Positions 36,357-44,569 of a stretch of 64,000 bases of DNA are shown in pieces. Numbering within the stretch: the stretch's first letter is position 1; the number at the start of each line of letters is the position of its first letter. The stretch comes from Cupriavidus neocaledonicus (GTDB taxonomy: Bacteria; Pseudomonadota; Gammaproteobacteria; Burkholderiales; Burkholderiaceae). The translations under genes and the position numbers were made by a program. A model generated the notes under the pieces. That model saw only the letters and a list, made by a program, of their open reading frames with translations. It was not told where the DNA came from and ran no database searches. The stretch lies in assembly GCF_000372525.1 (NCBI RefSeq), contig NZ_AQUR01000077.1, positions 182 to 64,181 on the forward strand. The letters are read 5' to 3'.

Positions 36357-39300
36357 ATGCCTGACGCCACGCCCGCCTTTCCCTTTGTCAACCTGCCGCT
36401 GGTCAAGCCGGGGCTGCGCCACAGCGTGGCCGGCCTGCGCGGCTCGGCCGATGCGCTGGCGGTGGCCGCGTACGCGCGCCAGCACCGCGCGCGCGCGCCG
36501 ATGCTGGCGGTGGTGTGCTCGCATGCGGTCGATGCGCAGCGCCTGGCCGAGGAAATCCCGTGGTTCGCGCCGGAGCTGCGCGTGCGCCTGCTGCCCGACT
36601 GGGAAACCCTGCCCTACGACAGCTTCTCGCCGCACCAGGACCTGGTCTCCGAACGCCTGGCGACGCTGCACGACATCCAGACCGGCCAGTGCGACGTGAT
36701 GCTGGTGCCCGCCACCACCGCGCTGTACCGGCTCGCGCCGCCGGCCTTCCTGGCGGCCTACACCTTCTTCTTCAAGCAGGGCGAGCGGCTCGACGAGGCC
36801 GCGCTCAAGGCACAGTTCACGCTGGCCGGCTACGAGCACGTCAGCGCGGTGATGCGGCCCGGCGAATACAGCGTGCGCGGCGGCCTGATCGACCTGTACC
36901 CGATGGGCTCGGCGCTGCCGTACCGCATCGACCTGTTCGGCGACGAGATCGAGACCATCCGCGCCTTCGATCCGGACACGCAGCGCAGCCTGTATCCGGT
37001 CAAGGAAGTGCGGCTGCTGCCCGGGCGCGAGTTCCCGCTCGACGAAGCCGCGCGCACCGCCTTCCGCGGCCGCTGGCGCGAGGTCTTCGAAGGCGACCCG
37101 ACCAAGTCGCCAATCTACAAGGACATCGGCAACGGCGTGCCGTCGGCCGGCATCGAGTACTACCTGCCGCTGTTCTTCGAGCACAGCGCGACCGTGTTCG
37201 ACTACCTGCCCGCCGACACCCAGCTGGTGTTCGCCGGCAACATCGACGAGGCCATCCGCCGCTTCTGGGCCGACACCACGCAGCGCTACAACTTCATGCG
37301 CCACGACCGCGAGCGCCCGCTGCTGCCGCCCGCGGACCTGTTCCTGTCCGAGGAGCAGTTCTTCGTCGCCGCCAAGCCGATGGCGCGGCTGGTGCTGCAG
37401 GTGGAAGCCGGCGCGGAGCAGCCGGCATTCTCGGGCATCCTGCCCGACGTCGCGGTCAACCGCCGCGCCGAAGACCCGCTGGTCAACCTGGAGTCGCTGC
37501 TGCTCGACCGGCAGACCCGGGTGCTGATGTGCGCCGACTCCGCCGGCCGGCGCGAGACGCTGCTGCAGCTGTTTGCCGAAAGCGGCCTGCGCCCGCATCC
37601 GGTCGACGACTTTGCCGCGTTCCTCGCCGGCGACGCGCATTTCTCGATCGCGGTGGCGCCGTTGCAGAGCGGCTTTGCGCTGCCGCAGGCAGGGCTGGCC
37701 TTCGTCACCGAAGCCGAGCTGTACGCCGGCACCGCGCGCCGCACCGGCCGCCGCAAGCAGGAGCAGGCCTCCGCGGTCGACTCGATGGTGCGCGACCTGG
37801 CCGAACTGAAGATCGGCGACCCGGTGGTGCACAGCGAGCACGGCATCGGCCGCTACCAGGGCCTGGTGACGCTCGACATGGGCCAGGGCGACGAGGAATT
37901 CCTGCACCTGGACTACGACAAGGGCAGCAAGCTCTACGTGCCGGTGCACCAGCTGCACGTGATCTCGCGCTACTCCGGCGCCGATCCCGATACCGCGCCG
38001 CTGCACCACCTGGGCTCCGGCCAGTGGGACAAGGCCAAGCGCCGCGCCGCGCAGCAGATCCGCGACACCGCCGCCGAACTGCTCAACCTGTACGCGCGCC
38101 GCGCCGCGCGCGAGGGCTTCGCCTTCCCGCTGTCGCCCAAGGACTACGAGACCTTCGCCGAGAGCTTCGGCTTCGAGGAAACCCCCGACCAGGCCGCCGC
38201 GATCGCCGCGGTGATCGCCGACATGACTTCGGGCAAGCCGATGGACCGGCTGGTGTGCGGCGATGTCGGCTTCGGCAAGACCGAGGTGGCGCTGCGCGCG
38301 GCCTTCGTCGCCGTGCTCGGCGGCAAGCAGGTGGCGATGCTGGCGCCGACCACGCTGCTGGCCGAGCAGCATTTCCAGACGCTGTCCGACCGCTTCGCCG
38401 AATGGCCGGTGCGCATCGTCGAGCTGTCGCGCTTCAAGACCAAGAAAGAGATCGACGCGGCCATCAAGCAGATCAACGAGGGCAGCGTCGACATCGTCAT
38501 CGGCACCCACAAGATCCTGTCCGACCAGGTCAGGTTCCAGCGCCTGGGCCTGGTCATCATCGACGAGGAACACCGCTTCGGCGTGCGCCAGAAGGAAGCG
38601 CTGAAGTCGCTGCGCGCCGAGGTCGACGTGCTCACGCTGACCGCCACGCCGATCCCGCGCACGCTGGGCATGGCGCTGGAAGGGCTGCGCGATTTCTCGG
38701 TGATCGCCACCGCGCCGCAGAAGCGGCTGGCGATCAAGACCTTCGTGCGGCGCGAGGAAGACGGCGTGATCCGCGAGGCCATCCTGCGCGAGCTCAAGCG
38801 CGGCGGGCAGGTGTACTTCCTGCACAACGAGGTCGAGACCATCGAGAACAAGCGCGCCAGGCTTGCCGAGCTGGTGCCCGAGGCGCGCATCGCGGTGGCG
38901 CACGGCCAGATGCACGAGCGCGAGCTGGAGCGGGTGATGCGCGACTTCGTCTCGCGCCGCGACAACATCCTGCTGTGCACCACCATCATCGAGACCGGCA
39001 TCGACGTGCCGACCGCCAACACCATCCTGATCCACCGCGCCGACAAGTTCGGGCTGGCCCAGCTGCACCAGCTGCGCGGCCGCGTCGGGCGTTCGCACCA
39101 CCAGGCCTATGCCTACCTGCTGGTGCATGATGTCGACGGCCTGACCAAGCAGGCGCAGCGCCGGCTCGAGGCGATCCAGCAGATGGAGGAGCTGGGCTCG
39201 GGCTTCTACCTGGCCATGCACGATCTGGAAATCCGCGGCGCCGGCGAGGTGCTGGGCGACAAGCAGTCGGGCGAGATCCACGAGATCGGCTTCCAGCTCT

Positions 39301-39806
39301 ACACCGACATGCTCAACCACGCGGTCAAGGCGCTGAAGGCCGGCAAGGAGCCCGACCTGATGGCGCCGCTGGCCGCCACCACCGAGATCAACCTGGGCAC
39401 CCCGGCGCTGCTGCCCAACGACTACTGCGCCGACGTGCACGAGCGCCTGTCGCTGTACAAGCGGCTGGCCAACTGCGAGACCCCGGAGCGGGTCGACGAT
39501 ATCCAGGAAGAGCTGGTCGACCGCTTTGGCCGGCTGCCGGCGCAGGCGCAGGCGCTGGTCGAGACCCACCGGCTGCGCATCGCCGCGGCGCCGCTGGGGG
39601 TGCGCAAGATCGACGCCGGCGAAGCCACCATCAGCGTGCAGTTCGTGCCCAACCCGCCGATCGATGCGATGCGCATCATCGACCTGGTGCAGAAGAACCG
39701 CCATATCAAGCTGGCGGGGCAGGACAAGCTGCGCATCGAGGCCAAGATGCCAGACGTGGCGGTGCGCGCGCAGACCATCAAGCATACGCTGCGGCAACTG
39801 GCCTAA
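36357..39806 (+). CDS. mfd: Transcription-repair coupling factor Mfd
   Basis: This 1149-residue translocase removes RNA polymerase stalled at DNA lesions and recruits UvrA. Domains in order: the UvrB-like N-terminal module (LPDWETLPYDSFSPHQDL), the RNA polymerase-interacting domain (GDPVVHSEHGIGRYQGL), the RecG-like helicase with Walker A GDVGFGKTEVA and DEEH box VIIDEEHRFGV, motif VI region QLRGRVGRSHHQAY, and the C-terminal domain that masks UvrA binding. A TATAAT -10 lies at 36222-36227, about 130 bases upstream, between ispD and mfd. Confidence 0.98.
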   Translation: MPDATPAFPFVNLPLVKPGLRHSVAGLRGSADALAVAAYARQHRARAPMLAVVCSHAVDAQRLAEEIPWFAPELRVRLLPDWETLPYDSFSPHQDLVSERLATLHDIQTGQCDVMLVPATTALYRLAPPAFLAAYTFFFKQGERLDEAALKAQFTLAGYEHVSAVMRPGEYSVRGGLIDLYPMGSALPYRIDLFGDEIETIRAFDPDTQRSLYPVKEVRLLPGREFPLDEAARTAFRGRWREVFEGDPTKSPIYKDIGNGVPSAGIEYYLPLFFEHSATVFDYLPADTQLVFAGNIDEAIRRFWADTTQRYNFMRHDRERPLLPPADLFLSEEQFFVAAKPMARLVLQVEAGAEQPAFSGILPDVAVNRRAEDPLVNLESLLLDRQTRVLMCADSAGRRETLLQLFAESGLRPHPVDDFAAFLAGDAHFSIAVAPLQSGFALPQAGLAFVTEAELYAGTARRTGRRKQEQASAVDSMVRDLAELKIGDPVVHSEHGIGRYQGLVTLDMGQGDEEFLHLDYDKGSKLYVPVHQLHVISRYSGADPDTAPLHHLGSGQWDKAKRRAAQQIRDTAAELLNLYARRAAREGFAFPLSPKDYETFAESFGFEETPDQAAAIAAVIADMTSGKPMDRLVCGDVGFGKTEVALRAAFVAVLGGKQVAMLAPTTLLAEQHFQTLSDRFAEWPVRIVELSRFKTKKEIDAAIKQINEGSVDIVIGTHKILSDQVRFQRLGLVIIDEEHRFGVRQKEALKSLRAEVDVLTLTATPIPRTLGMALEGLRDFSVIATAPQKRLAIKTFVRREEDGVIREAILRELKRGGQVYFLHNEVETIENKRARLAELVPEARIAVAHGQMHERELERVMRDFVSRRDNILLCTTIIETGIDVPTANTILIHRADKFGLAQLHQLRGRVGRSHHQAYAYLLVHDVDGLTKQAQRRLEAIQQMEELGSGFYLAMHDLEIRGAGEVLGDKQSGEIHEIGFQLYTDMLNHAVKALKAGKEPDLMAPLAATTEINLGTPALLPNDYCADVHERLSLYKRLANCETPERVDDIQEELVDRFGRLPAQAQALVETHRLRIAAAPLGVRKIDAGEATISVQFVPNPPIDAMRIIDLVQKNRHIKLAGQDKLRIEAKMPDVAVRAQTIKHTLRQLA

Positions 39807-39885
39807 CGCCGATGCCGGGCGTGCATGGACGCGGCGCGCGGCCGGGTGTAGCATCGATTCCTTAACAAGTTAGCGATATCGCCCC

Positions 39886-41112
39886 ATGCCCTCCCAAGCC
39901 GCCCCCGCCCGATCCGCCGGCCAGCCCGTCACCGAACCCGCCGCGCGCGGCAGCGCGCTGGAATGGACCCAGCGGCTGGTCGCCTACGACACCACCAGCC
40001 GCCATTCCAACCTGGGACTGATCGAGGCGGTGCGCGACCATTTCCTGGCCAAGGGGCTGAAGCCGCATCTGAGCTACAACCCGCAACGGGACAAGGCCAA
40101 CCTGTTCGTCACCGTGCCCGCGGCCAATGGCGAAACCAACGGTGGCATCGTGCTGTCGGGCCATACCGACGTGGTCCCGGTGGACGGGCAGGCATGGACC
40201 ACCGACCCGTTCAAGCCGGTGGTGCGCGACGGCAAGCTGTACGGCCGCGGCACCTGCGACATGAAAGGCTTTATCGGCACCAGCCTGTCGCTGCTGCCCG
40301 CCATCCTCGACGCCAGGCTGCGCGAGCCGGTGCACTACGCGCTGTCGTTCGACGAAGAGATCGGCTGCATGGGCGCGCCCTACCTGCTGGCCGAACTGCG
40401 CGAGCGCGGCGTGACCCCCGGCGGCTGCATCGTCGGCGAACCCACCAGCATGCGCGTGATCGTCGCGCACAAGGGCATCAACGCCTACCGCTGCTGCGTG
40501 CGCGGCCAGGCCGCGCATTCTTCGCTGACGCCGCGCGGCGTCAATGCCATCGAATACGCGGCGCGGCTGATCTGCTTCATCCGCGACATCGCCGACGAGT
40601 TCAAGGCCAACGGCCCCTACGACCAGGCCTTCGACGTGCCCTACACCACCGCGCAGACCGGCACCATCCAGGGCGGCATTGCGCTCAACACGATTCCGGC
40701 GCTGTGCGAGTTCGTGTTCGAGTTCCGCAACCTGCCCGGCGTCGATCCGGAAGCGATCTACGCGCGCATCCAGGGCTATGCCAACGACGTGCTGCTGCCG
40801 AAGATGCGCGCCGAACATGCCGACGCCGACCTGACGCTGAGCAAGATCGCCGCCGCGCCGTCGCTCGACGTGGCCGAGCAGGAAGCCATTACGCAGCTGG
40901 TGCGCGCGCTGACCGCGGACCGCGACACCAACAAGGTGGCCTACGGCACCGAGGCCGGGCTGTTCCAGCGCGCGGGCATTCCGGCGGTGGTATGCGGGCC
41001 CGGCGATATCCAGCAGGCGCACAAGCCGGACGAGTTCGTCGCGCTGGAGCAGCTGGCTGCGTGCGAGGCGTTCCTGCACAAGGTGGTGGACAGCCTGCGC
41101 GTGGCGGCCTGA
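39886..41112 (+). CDS. argE: Acetylornithine deacetylase ArgE
   Basis: This 408-residue M20-family zinc hydrolase removes the acetyl group from N-acetylornithine in arginine synthesis. It has the metal-binding segments LSGHTDVVPVDGQAW and GRGTCDMKGF, the catalytic Glu region SFDEEIGCMGAP, and the dimerisation lid with QAAHSSLTPRGVNAIEYA. Family neighbours such as DapE are close, but GHTDVVPVDGQ.W..DPF and overall length favour ArgE. The ATG at 39886 follows mfd by 79 bases. A REP pair lies downstream. Confidence 0.9.
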   Translation: MPSQAAPARSAGQPVTEPAARGSALEWTQRLVAYDTTSRHSNLGLIEAVRDHFLAKGLKPHLSYNPQRDKANLFVTVPAANGETNGGIVLSGHTDVVPVDGQAWTTDPFKPVVRDGKLYGRGTCDMKGFIGTSLSLLPAILDARLREPVHYALSFDEEIGCMGAPYLLAELRERGVTPGGCIVGEPTSMRVIVAHKGINAYRCCVRGQAAHSSLTPRGVNAIEYAARLICFIRDIADEFKANGPYDQAFDVPYTTAQTGTIQGGIALNTIPALCEFVFEFRNLPGVDPEAIYARIQGYANDVLLPKMRAEHADADLTLSKIAAAPSLDVAEQEAITQLVRALTADRDTNKVAYGTEAGLFQRAGIPAVVCGPGDIQQAHKPDEFVALEQLAACEAFLHKVVDSLRVAA

Positions 41113-41157
41113 CCAGCCCGGCGCGGCTTTGTCGCTTGCACTTCGTCGAGACGCCCG

Positions 41158-41286
41158 CCCTCACTCCAACCCTCTCCCGCACGCGGGAGAGGGAGCACAC
41201 CATCTGCGTTACACATCATCGTAGCCATCCCATCCCGCCGGTTTGCGCCCCGCTTGCGCTAGCGGGAGAGGGGCGGGGGTGAGGGC
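41158..41286. repeat. Pair of inverted REP-type elements
   Basis: The first element contains CCTCTCCCGC-A-CGCGGGAGAGG (41171-41193, allowing the shared centre). The second contains CGCTAGCGGGAGAGGGGCGG and GGGGGTGAGGG (41257-41286). CCCTCACTCCAACCCTCTCC at 41158-41177 is roughly the reverse complement of the end of the second element, so the pair could fold into one large hairpin between argE and the M20 hydrolase gene. This is the common extragenic palindrome style of Cupriavidus and relatives. Confidence 0.7.
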
Positions 41287-41372
41287 CGGCGCTTGCAGCA
41301 CTGCAGCGCCCCGCTCACAAGCAGCCAACCGCACCGCCAGCACCAAACCAACAACAACGAAGGAGATCTCGC

Positions 41373-42746
41373 ATGGCCGCACGTCGCACCGCATCCCGTT
41401 CCACCACCCGCTTCGCCGTCGCCGGCCTGGCCCTGGCTGCCAGCCTGCTGTGCCACACCGCGCAGGCACAGGCCGTACCTGCCGGCGCCGATGCACTGCA
41501 TGCCCAGATCGAAACCCGCGCCAGGGCGGTCGAAAAGCAGCTGATCGCCTGGCGCCGCGATATCCACCAGCATCCGGAGCTGGGCAACTACGAGACCCGC
41601 ACCGCAAAGCTGGTGGCGGACCACCTGCGCAAGCTCGGCATGGAGGTGAAGACCGGCGTGGCCAAGACCGGCGTGGTCGGCGTGCTCAAGGGCGGCAAGC
41701 CCGGGCCGGTGGTGGCGCTGCGCGCCGACATGGACGCGCTGCCGGTCAAGGAGCGCGTCGACGTGCCGTTCGCGTCGAAGGCCAAGGGCCAGTACCTGGG
41801 CAAGGAAGTCGACGTGATGCACGCCTGCGGCCATGACACGCACGTGGCGATCCTGATGGCCACGGCCGAGGTGCTGGCCGGCATGAAGGACCAGCTGCCC
41901 GGCACGGTCAAGTTCATCTTCCAGCCGGCCGAGGAAAGCCCGGCCGACTTCGAGCCCAACGGTTCCAACATGTGGGGCGCCAAGCAGATGGTGGCCGAGG
42001 GCGTGCTGGACAACCCGAAGGTCGATGCCATCTTCGGCCTGCACGTCACCAGCGGCATCGAGTCGGGCAAGCTGGGCTGGCGCAGCGGCGCCTCGATGGC
42101 GGCGGCCGACCAGTTCTGGATCGACGTCAAGGGCCGCCAGACGCACGGCGCGCGGCCGTGGGGCGGGATCGACCCGATCGTGGTGGCGTCGCAGATCGTG
42201 ATGGGCCTGCAGACCATCCAGAGCCGCCAGGTCAATGCCATGCTGGAGCCGTCGGTGATCACCGTGGGCACCTTCCACGGCGGCAACCGCATGAACATCG
42301 TGCCGGAGAAGGTCGAGATGATGGGCACCATCCGCACCTATGACGAAGGCATGAAGAAGGACATCCATGCCCGCATGAAGCGCACCACCGAGGCGATTGC
42401 ATCCAGCGCAGGGGCCGAGGCCAGTTTCCGCGTGGTCGAGCTGTACAACGCCACCATCAACCAGCCGGCCCTGACCGAGAAGATGGCGCCCACGCTGCAG
42501 CGCGTGGCCGGCGACGGCAACTGGATGATCACGCCCAAGGCCACCGCATCGGAGGATTTCTCGTTTTACCAAGAGAAGGTGCCGGGGCTGTTCTTCAACC
42601 TCGGCGTGACGCCCAAGGGACAGGATGTCACCAAGGCGCCGTCGAATCACTCGCCGGAGTTCTATGTGGATGAGCCGGCGCTGATCAACGGCGTGCGCGC
42701 GCTGTCGAGCCTGACCGTCGACTACATGGTGATGGCGCAGCGCTGA
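41373..42746 (+). CDS. Exported M20-family amidohydrolase (hippurate hydrolase-like)
   Basis: This 457-residue enzyme belongs to the aminoacylase-1/hippurate hydrolase branch. The metal-binding core is seen in VALRADMDALPV, MHACGHDTHVAILMATAEVL and FIFQPAEESPADFEP. Unlike the usual cytoplasmic members, it begins with a clear signal peptide (TTRFAVAGLALAASLLCHTAQAQA), so it should act in the periplasm. The strong ribosome site AAGGAGATCTCGC precedes the ATG. It probably cleaves N-acyl or N-aroyl amino acids; the natural substrate is not known. A REP pair lies just upstream. Confidence 0.88.
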   Translation: MAARRTASRSTTRFAVAGLALAASLLCHTAQAQAVPAGADALHAQIETRARAVEKQLIAWRRDIHQHPELGNYETRTAKLVADHLRKLGMEVKTGVAKTGVVGVLKGGKPGPVVALRADMDALPVKERVDVPFASKAKGQYLGKEVDVMHACGHDTHVAILMATAEVLAGMKDQLPGTVKFIFQPAEESPADFEPNGSNMWGAKQMVAEGVLDNPKVDAIFGLHVTSGIESGKLGWRSGASMAAADQFWIDVKGRQTHGARPWGGIDPIVVASQIVMGLQTIQSRQVNAMLEPSVITVGTFHGGNRMNIVPEKVEMMGTIRTYDEGMKKDIHARMKRTTEAIASSAGAEASFRVVELYNATINQPALTEKMAPTLQRVAGDGNWMITPKATASEDFSFYQEKVPGLFFNLGVTPKGQDVTKAPSNHSPEFYVDEPALINGVRALSSLTVDYMVMAQR

Positions 42747-42845
42747 CTCGCCCCGGGGCGCCGCGGGGGGCTACAATAGCGCTTTTGCCGCGTAGCAGCC
42801 CCCGCCTTGCCGACGACCGCGGCAAGCGGCCGATTTTCGCCCGTC

Positions 42846-43700
42846 ATGCCCCTGATCCTGCAGAGCCTCGCCCCGCTTGCCCCCGCCGACCTCGACACCG
42901 CCCGCACCCTGGCGCGCGCTTCCGCGCTGCTGCCGCGCAGCGACACCGTGGCCGTGGCCGAGGACTGCGCGCCGCTGACCCCGGCACTGCGCGACGCGCT
43001 CGATGACTTCTGCGGCCCGCGCGCGATCGACTGGGCGGTGGTGCCTGCCGGGCGCCGGCTGTCCGACTTCCGCCTGGTGGCGATGGACATGGACTCGACC
43101 CTGATCACGATCGAGTGCATCGACGAGATCGCCGACTTCTGCGGCCTCAAGGCCGAGGTCTCCGCCATCACCGAAGCCGCCATGCGCGGCGAGATCACCG
43201 ATTTCAACGAAAGCCTGCGTCGCCGCGTGGCGCTGCTCAAGGGGCTTGACGCCGCCGTGCTGGAGCGCGTCTACGCCGAGCGCCTGCGGCTGTCACCGGG
43301 CGCCGAGCGCATGCTGGAGACGGTGCGCGCGCTGGGCCTGAAGACGCTGCTGGTTTCCGGCGGCTTCGTGCACTTCACCGACCAGCTCAAGCCGCGCCTG
43401 CGGCTCGACTTCACCCGCGCCAACACGCTCGAAATCGTCGACGGAAAGCTGACCGGCAATGTCGTCGGCGAGATCGTCAACGCCGACGTCAAGGCCCGCA
43501 CGGTGCAGGAAATCTGCGCGCAGATCGGCGCCACGCCGGACCAGGCCATCGTCATGGGCGATGGCTCGAACGACCTGAAGATGATGGCCGTAGCCGGCCT
43601 GTCGGTGGCGTTCCGCGCCAAGCCGGTGGTGCGCGCCCAGGCCAGCGTCGCGTTCAACCACGTCGGGCTCGACGGCCTGCTGGCGCTGTTTCCGCACTGA
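42846..43700 (+). CDS. serB: Phosphoserine phosphatase SerB
   Basis: This 284-residue HAD phosphatase performs the last step of serine synthesis. The nucleophile motif is VAMDMDSTLITIECIDE (DxDxT), motif II is LVSGGFVHFTDQLK, and motif III/IV is VMGDGSNDLKMM. The N-terminal 75 residues form a short domain without a recognisable ACT repeat pair. The start at 42846 is the first ATG with a conserved following region; the frame is open to 42807. A TACAAT -10 at 42773-42778 lies 73 bases upstream. Confidence 0.95.
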   Translation: MPLILQSLAPLAPADLDTARTLARASALLPRSDTVAVAEDCAPLTPALRDALDDFCGPRAIDWAVVPAGRRLSDFRLVAMDMDSTLITIECIDEIADFCGLKAEVSAITEAAMRGEITDFNESLRRRVALLKGLDAAVLERVYAERLRLSPGAERMLETVRALGLKTLLVSGGFVHFTDQLKPRLRLDFTRANTLEIVDGKLTGNVVGEIVNADVKARTVQEICAQIGATPDQAIVMGDGSNDLKMMAVAGLSVAFRAKPVVRAQASVAFNHVGLDGLLALFPH

Positions 43701-43894
43701 TCCGCACTGGTCCGCACGGACCCCGCACGAATTCGCTGCCGCGGGTACGCGCTATCCGCGGCAGCCGCCAGACCGCTGGCCTTGTGGTTGTCCGCCCCAC
43801 GCGGGTGCCGCACTAGCGTGCCGCCCCCGCCAACGCCTTTCCAGGCGCAGTGAAAAATCCCCGCCACGCCATGCCATGCCCCCCGAGCTGGTGC

Positions 43895-43926
43895 TTGCGC
43901 ATACAAATGCGAATCATTATTATTAA
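43895..43926 (+). promoter_or_regulatory. Promoter overlapped by a Fur box
   Basis: TTGCGC (43895-43900) and TATTAT (43918-43923) are spaced by 17 bases. Over the spacer and -10 lies an AT-rich hexamer array (ATGCGAATCATTATTATTAA, 43907-43926) resembling the Fur consensus GATAATGATAATCATTATC. Placement is that of an iron-repressed promoter for the three following genes. Confidence 0.7.
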
Positions 43927-43951
43927 TGTTTCGTTGATCTGACATTGCCCC

Positions 43952-44251
43952 ATGCAAGTTCTGGCCGTCCTTCTTGGCCTGGCTGCGGCCGCGTGCCTGT
44001 ACCTGGCCGCGCCCAACCAGGTGTTGCTGCCGCCCGGCACCATGCCCGGGAACCTTTTCCGGCCGCGGCTGGCCGGCTGGCTGGGGCTAGCGCTGATCTG
44101 CGCCAGCACCTGGCTGTGGCACCTCACCGATGGCTGGCCGGTAGCGATCGCCGCCAGCCTGGTGACGGTGCCGTGCGCGCTGTCGATGTGGCCGTTCATC
44201 GGCACCTACGCGGCACGCAAGCGCCGCGGCGCACGGGAGCGGCAAGCATGA
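43952..44251 (+). CDS. Small membrane protein of an iron-regulated operon (DUF3325-like)
   Basis: This 99-residue protein has three hydrophobic segments: an N-terminal helix (VLAVLLGLAAAACLYLA), LAGWLGLALICASTWLW, and IAASLVTVPCALSMWPFI. It ends in a basic tail (AARKRRGARERQA). The layout resembles DUF3325, a short protein often found beside PepSY membrane proteins and TonB-dependent siderophore receptors; I am moderately sure of this. It is the first gene behind the Fur-box promoter and overlaps the next gene by ATGA (44248-44251). Confidence 0.72.
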   Translation: MQVLAVLLGLAAAACLYLAAPNQVLLPPGTMPGNLFRPRLAGWLGLALICASTWLWHLTDGWPVAIAASLVTVPCALSMWPFIGTYAARKRRGARERQA

Positions 44252-44559
44252 GCGCGGACACCTCCGGCATGGGCACCAAATGGCTGGCCGGCACGCTGCT
44301 CGGCCTGCCGCTGGCAATGGTGCTGTGCACGCTGGCGATCCTGGGCCTGCCGGGCGGCTGGCAGAGCGGCATCGTCGCGGCCGTGACGGCCTGCCTGCCG
44401 GTGTGGGTCGCGATCATCAGCGCCAGTCTGCTGTTCCGTTCCAGCCGCAGCGCGTGGCTGTGGCTGGGCGGCGCCAACCTGCTGGGCTTCGGCGTGCTGT
44501 GGGCGCTGCGCCTGGCCGGCCTGGCGCCGGCCGCACTGGCCGCCCTGCCCACCTCCTGA
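44248..44559 (+). CDS. Small membrane protein of an iron-regulated operon (DUF3649-like)
   Basis: This 103-residue protein has three membrane segments: WLAGTLLGLPLAMVLCTLAIL, IVAAVTACLPVWVAIISASLL and WLWLGGANLLGFGVLWALRL. It resembles the short iron-transporter-associated DUF3649 family usually sited next to PepSY proteins, but the match is by layout rather than by a strong motif. Its ATG overlaps the preceding stop, and the PepSY gene starts 10 bases downstream, so all three are made together. Confidence 0.7.
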   Translation: MSADTSGMGTKWLAGTLLGLPLAMVLCTLAILGLPGGWQSGIVAAVTACLPVWVAIISASLLFRSSRSAWLWLGGANLLGFGVLWALRLAGLAPAALAALPTS

Positions 44560-44569
44560 GACTGCCATC

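Noticed and set aside
36261..39854. A 1197-codon open frame antisense to mfd
   Set aside because: Mfd is unmistakable on the plus strand; the antisense translation has no motif.
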